A DNA stretch of 64,000 bases from Pseudaeromonas sp038247115 (GTDB lineage: Bacteria > Pseudomonadota > Gammaproteobacteria > Enterobacterales > Aeromonadaceae), in NCBI GenBank assembly GCA_038247115.1, contig JBBRVG010000002.1, positions 39,237 through 103,236 of the forward strand, read 5' to 3'. The notes under the pieces are model-generated. The model saw nothing but the letters and a program-made list of their open reading frames with translations, was not told the origin of the DNA and did not search any database. Every line of letters starts with the position of its first letter. Positions within the stretch are counted from its first letter, which is position 1. A program made the translations under genes and the position numbers. Of this stretch, positions 1 through 8,363 are shown in pieces.

Positions 1-1457
1 TGGAGTTCAAGAGCCAGGTTCAGGAGTGGAAAAATGTCCTGTTGCGGGGCAAGGATCCGGAGGCGCTGACCAAGTACTGGTCCCAGTTTGAGGAGCAGGA
101 GCGTGCGGTCAACCAGACGCTGGCACAGCTGAGTGAACTGGCCGCCCAGTGGCAGGATACACAACTGGTGACTGAGGTGCGGGCCTTGAGTGATGAGCAT
201 CAGAAGCTCGGTCAAGCTTACCGTCAGGGCAAAGAGAAATTTGTCGCCGCCCAGGCCGACCCGACCGTGGGTGACCAGGCGGTGAAGGGTATCGATCGAG
301 CAACCAGCGAGCAGATGGCGGCTCTGGTCAAACATCTGCATGAAGAAGGTAATCGTCAGGCCCAAGCCATTAGTGAGGACACGCATACCGATGCCATCGT
401 CGGGGTTGCTGGGTTGCTGGTGGCTTCCTTCATGGTTGGTTTGCTGAGCCTCTGGCTGGTGAATCGCCAACTGCTGGTACCCATCAAGGCGCTGACCGAT
501 TTTATTATCCAGTTGAGCCATGGCAAGTTCGATCGACCCTTTGCACTGCAGCGGCAGGATGAACTGGGCGCCTTGGCCAAGGCGGCCAATACCCTGCGTG
601 ATTTCTTGGGGGCGACTTTTTCCCAGCTCAAACTCAGCGGCGATCAGTTGGATAGCGCCAGCCATGAACTCAAAGAGATCTCCGGCCTGATGACCAAGGG
701 CACCCGGGATCAGTTCTCCCGTACCGATATGGTGGCCACGGCCATGCACGAGATGTCGGCGACGGCGCAGAATGTGGCGGAAAATGCCGCCTCGGCCGCC
801 CAGGCGGCGGATCAGGCGGACCGGACCGCTCACGAAGGCGAACAGGTGATGCAGGACACCATAGGCGGCATAGCCCAGATGGGTAACGAAATCGACAATA
901 CCGCGGGCGTCATCCAGCGACTGGATGAAGACAGTCGCCGTATTAGTACCGTGCTGGAAGTGATCCGCTCCATCGCCGAGCAGACTAACTTGCTGGCCTT
1001 GAATGCGGCGATTGAAGCGGCGCGGGCCGGTGAGCAGGGGCGTGGTTTTGCTGTGGTGGCGGACGAGGTTCGCACTCTGGCCAAGCGGACGGCGGACTCC
1101 ACGGCAGAGATCAACCAGATCATCGCCAAGGTACAGCGTGGCACCCAGGATGCGGTGCAGGCCATTGGCAGCAGCCAGCAACTCAGTCAGCAGAGTATCG
1201 AGCAAGTGACATTTGCCGGCCGCAAACTACAGAGCATCACCTCTTCCATCGGCCAGATCCACGGCATGAATCAGCAGATCGCCACCGCCGCCGAGGAGCA
1301 GAGCCTGGTGGTGGAGGATATAGCCCGCAATCTGGTGGATATCAAAACCATAGCCACCGAAAACGAAGAGAATGCCCACCGCACCCAGGGCGCCAGCGAC
1401 CAGTTGCATCAAACCGCCGTCGACCTCAACCGCGCCATGCAAAAACTGATGGCCTAA
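1..1457 (+). CDS. Methyl-accepting chemotaxis protein, 5' end outside the window
   Basis: This is the C-terminal part of a membrane chemoreceptor that signals to CheA/CheW. The reading frame is open to the left edge (first full codon at base 3), so the start lies upstream; the TTG at 42 is only an internal codon. In order it shows the tail of a helical periplasmic sensor, one membrane segment (AIVGVAGLLVASFMVGLLSL, about 362-430), a HAMP-like linker, and a long cytoplasmic signalling coiled coil. The coil contains the near-invariant hairpin tip with AEQTNLLALNAAIEAARAGE and GRGFAVVADEVRTLA. No C-terminal NWETF-type CheR tether is visible. The ligand cannot be inferred. Family call is firm. 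Confidence 0.95.
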   Translation, partial: EFKSQVQEWKNVLLRGKDPEALTKYWSQFEEQERAVNQTLAQLSELAAQWQDTQLVTEVRALSDEHQKLGQAYRQGKEKFVAAQADPTVGDQAVKGIDRATSEQMAALVKHLHEEGNRQAQAISEDTHTDAIVGVAGLLVASFMVGLLSLWLVNRQLLVPIKALTDFIIQLSHGKFDRPFALQRQDELGALAKAANTLRDFLGATFSQLKLSGDQLDSASHELKEISGLMTKGTRDQFSRTDMVATAMHEMSATAQNVAENAASAAQAADQADRTAHEGEQVMQDTIGGIAQMGNEIDNTAGVIQRLDEDSRRISTVLEVIRSIAEQTNLLALNAAIEAARAGEQGRGFAVVADEVRTLAKRTADSTAEINQIIAKVQRGTQDAVQAIGSSQQLSQQSIEQVTFAGRKLQSITSSIGQIHGMNQQIATAAEEQSLVVEDIARNLVDIKTIATENEENAHRTQGASDQLHQTAVDLNRAMQKLMA

Positions 1458-1476
1458 GCCAAAACCGGTGTTTTTC

Positions 1477-1513
1477 CCCCTCTGGGTACCCATGAGTCGG
1501 TGCCCAGAAGGGG
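1477..1513. terminator. Imperfect hairpin between the chemoreceptor and the aldehyde dehydrogenase gene
   Basis: CCCCTCTGGGTACC pairs imperfectly with GGTGCCCAGAAGGGG across a short loop. It sits 20 bases after the chemoreceptor stop and between two convergent genes. There is no clean T-run on the plus side, so the terminator role is inferred from position. Confidence 0.4.
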
Positions 1514-1542
1514 CTTCTAGCGGATTGTTCGCCCCTGGCTCG

Positions 1543-2967
1543 TTATGTATTCGGGCTGGCGCTCACTAGCAGATGCTTGAGTTCACTGAAGGCTTCAAGC
1601 CCCCAGGGACCCAATTCGCGACCCAGGCTGCTTTGCTTGTAGCCGCCCCAGGCGGCCTGAGGAAATATCAGCTGAGGCGTGTTGATCCAGACGGTGCCTG
1701 CTTGCAGCTGATCCGCCAGTACCCTGGCGGCCGTCAAATCCCGGCTCACCAGAGTCGCCACTAGCCCATAAAGGCTATCATTCGCCAACTGGATAGCTTC
1801 CTCGTCGCTCTCAAAGGGCATGGCGCACAGCACGGGGCCGAAGATCTCCTCCTGCCACAACACATTGCTCTGACTTATTCCCTCCACCAGCGTCAGAGGA
1901 AAGCCAAACCCCGCCGTGTGTTGGGGCGTCTGACTCAGCCGCAGATCAGGGCTTTGCCCCAGCCCCTGCCTGAGCAGCGTCTCAACCCGCTGATACTGGC
2001 TTTCGCTGATCAAGGGGCCGGTCTGATAGCTCGTCATATTCTCCCTGATCCGGGCCAGCAGCGGCGCGTAGCACTGCTGGTGCACCAGCAGGCGGGATGT
2101 GGCCGAGCACATCTGGCCGGCGTTGAAAAAGGCGCCATCACAGGCCAACTGGGCGGCCAGATCCAGATCCGCATCGGCTCGCACGATCAGGGCTGACTTG
2201 CCGCCCAGCTCCAGGCTGACCCGCTGGATGCGCTCGGCAGCGCCTTGCAAGATCTGCTGACCCACGGCTCGGCTGCCGGTAAAGGAGATCTTGTCGATGC
2301 CCGGGTGCGCGCATAGCCAGCGTCCGACCTGGGCACCGCCGGGCAGCAGATTCACCACCCCCTTGGGCAGCCCCGACTCCTGCAGTAGCTCCAGCAGGGC
2401 AATTTCGGCCATGGGCGTCAACTCGGAGGGTTTGAGCACTAGGGTGCAGCCGGCGGCCAGGGCGGGCGCCAGTTTCCAGGCACTGGTGACCATGGGGAAA
2501 TTCCAGGGGGTAATGAGCCCAGCCACCCCCACGGGTTCGCGCTGATACTCGACTCCCACGCCGGACAGGGGCACAGCGACCGGGTACCGGGCGGGGAGCT
2601 GTCGGCACAGCTCGGCGTAATAGTCGAAAGTGGCCACCACATCCGCCACATCCATGCGCGCCTCGTGCTCCGGCTTGCCGCTGTAACGCTGCTGCAGGAC
2701 GCAGAGTCGCTCGCCATGCCGCTCTACCATAGCGGCGATGCGGGCTAGCCACTCACCACGCCCGGCATAGCCCAGGGCGCGCCAATCCCCCAGTGCCCGG
2801 CGGGCGGCGGCCACTGCCTGATCCAGTTGGGCGGATGAGGCGGCTTGCAGGCGGCCATGGGGCTGGCGACTCAGAGGATCTACCAGCAGCCATGACTCCC
2901 CATGGCCCTCTTGCCACTGACCATCGATCAGCACCCCAACCGTGGGGGTCTGTTGCCAGGTACTCAT
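1543..2967 (-). CDS. NAD(P)-dependent aldehyde dehydrogenase
   Basis: Soluble ALDH-superfamily enzyme (474 aa, normal length) that oxidises an aldehyde to its acid. Visible motifs are PWNFPM near residue 154 (cofactor and oxyanion region), KPSELTP near 179, the general-base Glu in LELGGKSA (E253), and the catalytic Cys in NAGQMCSATS (C287). It looks closest to the betaine/aminobutyraldehyde dehydrogenase branch, but the substrate cannot be fixed from sequence. Its ATG overlaps the stop of the upstream SnoaL-like gene (ATGA), so it is probably translationally coupled. It is last in a leftward operon behind an NCS1 permease, which suggests it finishes a catabolic route for the imported compound. 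Confidence 0.92.
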   Translation of the reverse strand: MSTWQQTPTVGVLIDGQWQEGHGESWLLVDPLSRQPHGRLQAASSAQLDQAVAAARRALGDWRALGYAGRGEWLARIAAMVERHGERLCVLQQRYSGKPEHEARMDVADVVATFDYYAELCRQLPARYPVAVPLSGVGVEYQREPVGVAGLITPWNFPMVTSAWKLAPALAAGCTLVLKPSELTPMAEIALLELLQESGLPKGVVNLLPGGAQVGRWLCAHPGIDKISFTGSRAVGQQILQGAAERIQRVSLELGGKSALIVRADADLDLAAQLACDGAFFNAGQMCSATSRLLVHQQCYAPLLARIRENMTSYQTGPLISESQYQRVETLLRQGLGQSPDLRLSQTPQHTAGFGFPLTLVEGISQSNVLWQEEIFGPVLCAMPFESDEEAIQLANDSLYGLVATLVSRDLTAARVLADQLQAGTVWINTPQLIFPQAAWGGYKQSSLGRELGPWGLEAFSELKHLLVSASPNT

Positions 2968-3383
2968 AGTGCCCCCAGCGGGCTCAGGTGCTCATGGATA
3001 CAGAGCCAGCGGCCATCCTGTTGTTGCTGGAAGATGATGGACTCCCGCTCCAGCAGGGAGAGCTCGCCCTCCAGGCTCCGCAATCGGGTGCGGACCTGAT
3101 GGCTCAGCACGGCGCAATCGCCATAGTAGCTGAGTTGGGGGGCCAGGGATGTGCAACCCAGTACCTGAAAGCCCGTCTCCAGCTCCCACTGGTGCCAGCG
3201 CTGACGGTAGGCCGCCTTGCTCAGCACCTCGTCGGGTACAGTGTGGAAGACAAAGCGCGCCTCGGGATGAAAGCAGGCAAAGTAGCCTTCGGTATCGTGA
3301 CGGGCAAAGCAGTCGATCAGATGGTCAATGGTCTGCTGCAGCGACGGGGCCGCGGTGACACAGAGTCGGAGCGATGGGGTCAT
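2964..3383 (-). CDS. SnoaL/NTF2-like small protein
   Basis: A 139-residue protein with features of the NTF2-like cone fold: an N-terminal helix pair (LQQTIDHLIDCFARHD), then alternating strands ending in GRWLCIHEHLS. Members include polyketide cyclases, isomerases and ligand-binding proteins, so the reaction is unknown. The start at 3383 is chosen over a longer open frame because an in-frame ATG there is preceded by GGAG at normal spacing, while the extension overlaps the permease gene and is Cys/Ser/Arg-rich out-of-frame sequence. It begins 4 bases after the permease stop and ends in a 4-base overlap with the aldehyde dehydrogenase gene, so the three form one tightly packed operon. Confidence 0.75.
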   Translation of the reverse strand: MTPSLRLCVTAAPSLQQTIDHLIDCFARHDTEGYFACFHPEARFVFHTVPDEVLSKAAYRQRWHQWELETGFQVLGCTSLAPQLSYYGDCAVLSHQVRTRLRSLEGELSLLERESIIFQQQQDGRWLCIHEHLSPLGAL

Positions 3384-3387
3384 GACA

Positions 3388-4887
3388 TTACTCCGGTATA
3401 GGGTCGAGAGTGACGGCGAACTCTGCCTGGGCGACCGGCTTGGCATCGGGGCCAAACACGGCCGATGGCTCCGGGCTGAGCTTGAGTAGCAAGGGGTAGA
3501 GCAGCGCCGGCAGCAGCAGGGCCACCAGCAAGGAGATATCCAGGCCGCCAGCCAGCTCACCCCAGGGACCGACAAACTGTCCCGGGATATTGACCGTCAG
3601 CAGGGCCACCAGGGCGGAAGGGATCCAGGCCAGCATGCCCCGCAGGTTCCAGCCTTTGTAGAACCAGTAGATGCCGCCTTCCTGACCCCGGTTGAAGCGC
3701 TGCAGATCGTCCTGGCTGTAGAAACCGCGACGGTGCAAATAGCCCAGGGTCATGACCACCATCCAGGGGATAGTCGTGACTATGATCAGGGTCACCAGCG
3801 TGGTCACCGAGGCCACCAGATCGAAGGCAAAGCGGCCCAGAAAGATGATGATGATAGAGAAGATACCGATCAGGACAGTGGCCTGGGCGCGGGAGAGTCG
3901 AGGGAATACGCTGGAAAAATCCAGCCCAGTGCCATACAGGGCCGTGGTGCCGGTGGACAGGCCACCGATCACCGCCAGCAGCATCAGCAGCGGGAAGAAC
4001 CACAGGGGCGAGATGGCCAGCAGGCCGCCGACGTAGTTGGCGCTCGCCACATACTCGGGAGCGTATTGGCTGATGGCCACCATGGTGACCAGACCGAACA
4101 CGAAAGGCAGCAGGGTGCAGAGTTGGGCTATCAGGGAGGCCAGCATGAGCTTGCTCTTGCTGGTCTGCCGGGGCAGGTAGCGGCTCCAGTCGCCCAGAAA
4201 GGCGCCAAAGGAGATGGGATTGGACATGACGATCAAGGTGGCACCGATAAACAAGGGCCAGAACCCGGGCGAGTCGCTGGTCATGCCCGCGCCGGCGAAG
4301 GCGGGGTCGAACTTGTCGGCATAGGCGACAAAACCGACCAGAAACACCACGGAAGCCAGCACCACCGCCACCTTGTTCACCAGTAGCATGAACTGGAAGC
4401 CGTAGATGCAGACCGCTAGCACTATGAGGGCGAACAGACCGTAGGCCAGGGCGAACAGCCAGGGGCTTTCGGTCAGGCCTAAGATGCGGCAGAAGGCCCC
4501 GACCAGGGCATCCCCGGCGGACCAGATGCTCAAGGAGAAGAAGCAGATGGCGGTGAGCAGGCTGAGGAAGGAGCCGACAATACGCCCCACCACCCCGAAG
4601 TGGGCACCGGAGGAGACGGCATTGTTGGTGCCCGTGGTGGGGCCGAATATCCCCATGGGGCAGAGGATCAGGGCTCCGACTACTATGCCCAGCAGCGTGG
4701 CCAGCAGAGCCTGCTGGAAGGAGAGGCCAAACAGGATGGGAAAGGCGCCCAGCATGGCCGAGGCCAGGGTGTTAGCACCGCCCCATTGCAGGCGGATAAA
4801 ATCCAGTACGGAGGCGTTGCGCTCCGCATCCGGTATGGGTTCGATGCCAAACGGCTCGACTTGCATGACATTGCTTGAGGTGGTCAT
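3388..4887 (-). CDS. NCS1-family nucleobase/hydantoin/allantoin-type permease
   Basis: Polytopic inner-membrane transporter (499 aa) with about 12 hydrophobic segments. The N-terminal block has the NCS1 hallmark arrangement: a charged N-terminus with GIEPIPDAERN, then LQWGGANT and GIFGPTTGTNNAVSS near the first helices. NCS1 carriers import purines, cytosine, uracil, allantoin, hydantoins or thiamine; the exact substrate is not readable. The start at 4887 (MTTSSNV) is preferred over 4968 because AGGGA lies at proper spacing before it. It is the first gene of the leftward operon and divergent from the LuxR-type gene, which suggests uptake of a nitrogen compound degraded by the enzymes on both sides. 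Confidence 0.9.
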   Translation of the reverse strand: MTTSSNVMQVEPFGIEPIPDAERNASVLDFIRLQWGGANTLASAMLGAFPILFGLSFQQALLATLLGIVVGALILCPMGIFGPTTGTNNAVSSGAHFGVVGRIVGSFLSLLTAICFFSLSIWSAGDALVGAFCRILGLTESPWLFALAYGLFALIVLAVCIYGFQFMLLVNKVAVVLASVVFLVGFVAYADKFDPAFAGAGMTSDSPGFWPLFIGATLIVMSNPISFGAFLGDWSRYLPRQTSKSKLMLASLIAQLCTLLPFVFGLVTMVAISQYAPEYVASANYVGGLLAISPLWFFPLLMLLAVIGGLSTGTTALYGTGLDFSSVFPRLSRAQATVLIGIFSIIIIFLGRFAFDLVASVTTLVTLIIVTTIPWMVVMTLGYLHRRGFYSQDDLQRFNRGQEGGIYWFYKGWNLRGMLAWIPSALVALLTVNIPGQFVGPWGELAGGLDISLLVALLLPALLYPLLLKLSPEPSAVFGPDAKPVAQAEFAVTLDPIPE

Positions 4888-5103
4888 AGGCTTATCCCTG
4901 TCGTGGCAGTTCACATTTGTTTTCCGAGTGGACTCCATCATAGGCCGCCATATCAGGCCGCCAATCACCCTGTTGAGGTAGTCGGGGTCTCTTTGAGGCT
5001 AATGCATTGAAATAAAATGACTATTTATTGATCGCCCACCCTTTGGCACCCTATGTTAGGATGTTTTTCCTCTGAGTGTACCCTTGGCGACAGGACCCTT
5101 CCC
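4888..5103. promoter_or_regulatory. Divergent intergenic region of the NCS1/LuxR locus
   Basis: This 216-base gap separates two outward-facing units and should hold both promoters. It has an AT-rich patch (5001-5035) suited to core promoters. I could not define a convincing operator palindrome for the LuxR-type protein. Confidence 0.4.
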
Positions 5104-5889
5104 ATGGCGGCAGCGCGCGATATCAATGAACAGAACCTGATCCACGGTGCCGCAGATCTGATCCTGGCCATCGACCATCCGCAGTTTTTCGACAAGCTTA
5201 TCTATCTGCTGCGGCTGGCGGGCAGCTACGACGATTACGTCATCCTGGCCTACCATCCTACGGCGCGGCCCGTGGTGCTGGGCTCCTCCCTGGCCAGCGA
5301 CGAGTTGGCGGCCTGGGATCGCTACCTGCAAGGGGCCTATCTGCTGAGCCCTTTCTACGACTACGCCATGCAGGGCGGCAAAGGGGTGGTCAGCTTGGCG
5401 GAAATTGCCCCGGATGACTTCTACCAGAGCGCCTATCACGACGAATACTTCCGCTACTCGGGCCTGATGGACGAGGTGTGCCTGGTGATCCAGACCGATC
5501 ACCAGCTCTGTTATCTGCTCTCCCTGGGCCGTACCCAGACCCTCTCGAGTTTCAACCGCCGGGTGCTGGACCGTCTCAAAGCCTTCTACCCGCTGATCTG
5601 CGCTGCGGTACAGATGCACGACAAACAGCACGGCCTGGCGGATCCGGGCTCTCATGTGCCGGTCAAGCAGGCGATCCTCAACTTTGGTGAAGACCGGCTC
5701 ACCCCGCGGGAAAAAGAGGTACTGCAGTTGCTGATCCGGGGCTACTCCAGCAAGGAGTCGGCCAACAAGCTGGCCATGGCCTACGAAACCGAGCGGGTGC
5801 ACCGCAAAAATATCTACAGCAAGCTGGAGGTGAACTCGCAAAAGGAGTTGCTGGGCAAGCTGTTTGACCAGGCGATCCACCCCGGCTAA
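5104..5889 (+). CDS. LuxR-type transcriptional regulator
   Basis: About 261 aa. An uncharacterised N-terminal sensory region of roughly 190 residues precedes a C-terminal LuxR/FixJ helix-turn-helix (LTPREKEVLQLLIRGYSSKE, then ETERVHRKNIYSKL). There is no receiver domain, and the usual autoinducer-pocket signature is not evident. The start at 5104 has AGGA upstream; an upstream ATG at 5053 would add 17 residues. The gene is divergent from the permease operon and lies 71 bases before the hydrolase, so it probably controls both units. The effector is unknown. Confidence 0.85.
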   Translation: MAAARDINEQNLIHGAADLILAIDHPQFFDKLIYLLRLAGSYDDYVILAYHPTARPVVLGSSLASDELAAWDRYLQGAYLLSPFYDYAMQGGKGVVSLAEIAPDDFYQSAYHDEYFRYSGLMDEVCLVIQTDHQLCYLLSLGRTQTLSSFNRRVLDRLKAFYPLICAAVQMHDKQHGLADPGSHVPVKQAILNFGEDRLTPREKEVLQLLIRGYSSKESANKLAMAYETERVHRKNIYSKLEVNSQKELLGKLFDQAIHPG

Positions 5890-5960
5890 CCCGACTGAGG
5901 GATACCCTCGCGTCCCGCCGCTCGCTAGATTGATCTCAAGTTCCCATTCATGAGGTCAAG

Positions 5961-7199
5961 ATGGTTACATTGCACACCAACAGCGCCCGACTGCAGGAGA
6001 GACTGCAGACCATGGCCGAGTTCGGTGCCCTGCCGAATGGCGGCTGTAACCGCCAAGCGCTCACCGCCGAGGATGCCGCGGGTCGCGACTGCTTTGTCCG
6101 CTGGTGCCAGGAGCTCGGCGGCGAGCCGCGGCGGGACAGCATGGGCAACCTGTTTGTCCGCTTTGAGGGCAGGGAGCCTGCCGGTTTGCCTGTTTTGCTC
6201 GGCTCTCATCTGGATACCCAACCCACAGGTGGTCGCTACGACGGCGTCTACGGCGTACTGGCCGCCCTGGAGGTATTGCAGACTTTGCAGGAGGCGGGGC
6301 ATCGTCTGCGCCGCACCGTGGAGCTGGCGGCCTGGACCAACGAGGAGGGGGCACGCTTTGCCCCGGCCATGATGGGCTCCGGCGTGTTCGCCGGGGTATT
6401 TGAGCAGACCAGTCTCTACCAGCACTGCGACCGGGATGGCATCAGCCTGCTGGAGGCCTTGCACCACAGCGGCCAGTTGGGCACGGCGCCCTGCCTCCCG
6501 TTTGCCTTTCATGCCGCCCTCGAGCTGCACATAGAGCAGGGGCCTGTGCTGGAGCGGTGCGGCCTGCCCATTGGCGTGGTGAGCGGCGTGCAGGGCATGC
6601 AGTGGTACGAGGTCACCATCAGCGGCCAGTCGGTGCATGCGGGCCCCACGCCCATGGCCATGCGGACCGATCCGGTGCAAGCCCTGATGTCGCTGTTGAC
6701 TGAACTCTATGCTCTGGTAGCTGACGCCGGTGAGGATGCCCGCCTCACGGTCGGCTCCATCAGCACCTCGACCCATGCCACCAATACGGTGCCCGCCCAG
6801 GTGCGCTTCACCCTGGATGTGCGCCATCCCCAGATGGCGGTTCTGGAGCGTCTGGCCGCCCGCATCGAAGAGCTCTGCACCCTGAGCCATGGCGCCCTGC
6901 AGATCGCCATCCACTCCCTGTGGCGCTCTCCGGCGGTGGCCTTCGATGATCAATGCCAGGCCGCCATTCGCCAGGCCTGCGGCACCCTGGGTCTAGCCCA
7001 GCGCACCCTGGTGTCCGGCGCCGGTCACGATTCTGTCTATCTCGCCCGCTTGGGGCCCACTGGCATGATCTTCATCCCCTGCCGGGACGGGCTCTCTCAT
7101 AACGAGCAGGAGTACGCCACGCCGCAGCAGCTGCAACAAGGCGCTGATGTATTGCTGCACACCCTGCTGACTCTGGATCAAGAAGGACACCTCTCATGA
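5961..7199 (+). CDS. M20-family amidohydrolase (allantoate amidohydrolase / N-carbamoyl-L-amino-acid hydrolase type)
   Basis: Metal-dependent hydrolase of 412 aa that cleaves N-carbamoyl or ureido groups. The dinuclear-metal motifs are present: GSHLDTQPTGGRYDG (H83, D94), TNEEGARF (E128/E129), LELHIEQGPVLE (H190), and a C-terminal SHNEQEY His. The dimerisation lid has the GVVSGVQGMQWYEVTISG pattern of the hydantoinase/carbamoylase subfamily. The start has GAGGT at good spacing. The stop overlaps the start of the next gene (ATGA). Related enzymes act on allantoate, ureidoglycolate, beta-ureidopropionate or N-carbamoyl amino acids. Context suggests a ureido intermediate produced or shared by the downstream deiminase-fold enzyme. 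Confidence 0.88.
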   Translation: MVTLHTNSARLQERLQTMAEFGALPNGGCNRQALTAEDAAGRDCFVRWCQELGGEPRRDSMGNLFVRFEGREPAGLPVLLGSHLDTQPTGGRYDGVYGVLAALEVLQTLQEAGHRLRRTVELAAWTNEEGARFAPAMMGSGVFAGVFEQTSLYQHCDRDGISLLEALHHSGQLGTAPCLPFAFHAALELHIEQGPVLERCGLPIGVVSGVQGMQWYEVTISGQSVHAGPTPMAMRTDPVQALMSLLTELYALVADAGEDARLTVGSISTSTHATNTVPAQVRFTLDVRHPQMAVLERLAARIEELCTLSHGALQIAIHSLWRSPAVAFDDQCQAAIRQACGTLGLAQRTLVSGAGHDSVYLARLGPTGMIFIPCRDGLSHNEQEYATPQQLQQGADVLLHTLLTLDQEGHLS

Positions 7200-8104
7200 C
7201 TTCACCCTGGAAACACCGCCAGGACGGCGGACCCACACCCTCATTGAGCCAATGGGGCATGGCCAGCGAAACCGACATACTGGAAAGCGTGCTGGTTGGG
7301 CCCATCGACCACTATAGCTGGAAGGATGGCAACGCCACTTCCCGCCGTCATCTGGCCAATGGCACCCCCTTTGATGCCACCATCGCCCGTCAGCAGTATG
7401 GCGAGATGCTCGATGCCTACCGCCAGGCCGACGTGGAGGTGAAATTCCTCACTCCCCGTCCCGAACAACCCTATGCCGTGTTCGCCCGGGACTCCTCCGT
7501 CATGACCCCCTGGGGCCCCATCATCTGCCAGATGTATAGCCCCTGGCGGCGCAGCGAATGGCTGACGGTGCTGGAGTTTTACCAGCAAGCCGAGATCCCT
7601 GTGTATGACGTGGTGACCGCCGGCACCTTCGAGGGCGGTGACTTCATGCTGATCGAGCCGGGTGTGGCCCTGTGCGGTTACTCCGGCGAGCGCACCAGCC
7701 CGGCTGGCATTGCCCAGGTGAAGGGGTGGTTTGAACAGGAGGGCTGGGAGTTCCATACAGTGCCTTTCGACCCCCATTTCCTGCATCTGGATGTGCAATG
7801 CATCATGGTGGCGGAGAAGCTGGCGGCTGTCTGTACCGCCGTGGTTCCGGACAGCCTGCTGACCTGGCTGCGGCACAAGGGCATCGAGATCCTGGATGTG
7901 CCCTACAAGGATGCCATGGAGTTGGGTTGCAACATCATGGCCCTGGGCCGTGAACGGGTGCTGCTGCCCAAGGATAGCCTGGCGCTCAAGCAGCAGTGCC
8001 TGGCCCGGGGCCTGACGGTGCTGGATCCGGACATCGGCATGATCACCAAGGGCGGTGGCGGCGTGCACTGCATGAGCCAGCCCCTGAAACGGCGCAGCCG
8101 CTGA
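7196..8104 (+). CDS. Arginine-deiminase/amidinotransferase-fold hydrolase
   Basis: A 302-residue guanidino-group-modifying enzyme with a complete catalytic set: FARD (D99), FEGGDF (E146), HLDVQC (H197) and a C-terminal nucleophile in GGGVHCMSQPL (C292). The last motif resembles the C-terminal Cys motif of arginine deiminase, but the protein is about 100 residues shorter. It is nearer the dimethylarginine-hydrolase, N-succinylarginine-dihydrolase and citrullinase size class. Likely reactions are hydrolysis of a guanidinium or ureido group with release of ammonia, citrulline or urea; the substrate is not defined. It is translationally coupled to the carbamoylase gene and last in the rightward operon. 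Confidence 0.82.
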   Translation: MTSPWKHRQDGGPTPSLSQWGMASETDILESVLVGPIDHYSWKDGNATSRRHLANGTPFDATIARQQYGEMLDAYRQADVEVKFLTPRPEQPYAVFARDSSVMTPWGPIICQMYSPWRRSEWLTVLEFYQQAEIPVYDVVTAGTFEGGDFMLIEPGVALCGYSGERTSPAGIAQVKGWFEQEGWEFHTVPFDPHFLHLDVQCIMVAEKLAAVCTAVVPDSLLTWLRHKGIEILDVPYKDAMELGCNIMALGRERVLLPKDSLALKQQCLARGLTVLDPDIGMITKGGGGVHCMSQPLKRRSR

Positions 8105-8113
8105 CAGGCACCC

Positions 8114-8134
8114 GGCCGGGCCTCAGGCCCGGCC
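8114..8134. other. GC-rich hairpin after the catabolic operon
   Basis: GGCCGGGCC and GGCCCGGCC form a perfect 9-bp stem with a TCA loop, 10 bases after the deiminase-fold gene. No T-tract follows, so it may be a weak or Rho-assisted end, or an mRNA 3' stabiliser. From about 8160 onward the sequence becomes clearly AT-rich, marking the left edge of the accessory island. Confidence 0.5.
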
Positions 8135-8363
8135 AGTCTCTACGCTGCCCGTTGATTGAACCGTTGTTGCTTTAATGTTAACCTGCAGGCCGATTTATAT
8201 TCGTACCCTAATGACGAGATTTCTATGTATATGTTTTTCGTTGGCTAATTAACCAGTCCGTAACACCTTTGATTTTCATATAAACGGTGCCCGCTCAGAT
8301 TGCGGCAACGGTTGAAATTCTATGGTGTTGTATTGGTTTTTTACTAATTCAACGAGAAATAAC

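Noticed and set aside
5056..5880. Minus-strand frame of 274 codons opposite the LuxR-type gene
   Set aside because: Antisense shadow. The plus-strand frame has a clear LuxR helix-turn-helix.
8135..8363. Attachment site or tRNA remnant at the left island edge
   Set aside because: AT-rich, but no tRNA-like cloverleaf, no integrase and no direct repeat that I could match at the right edge.
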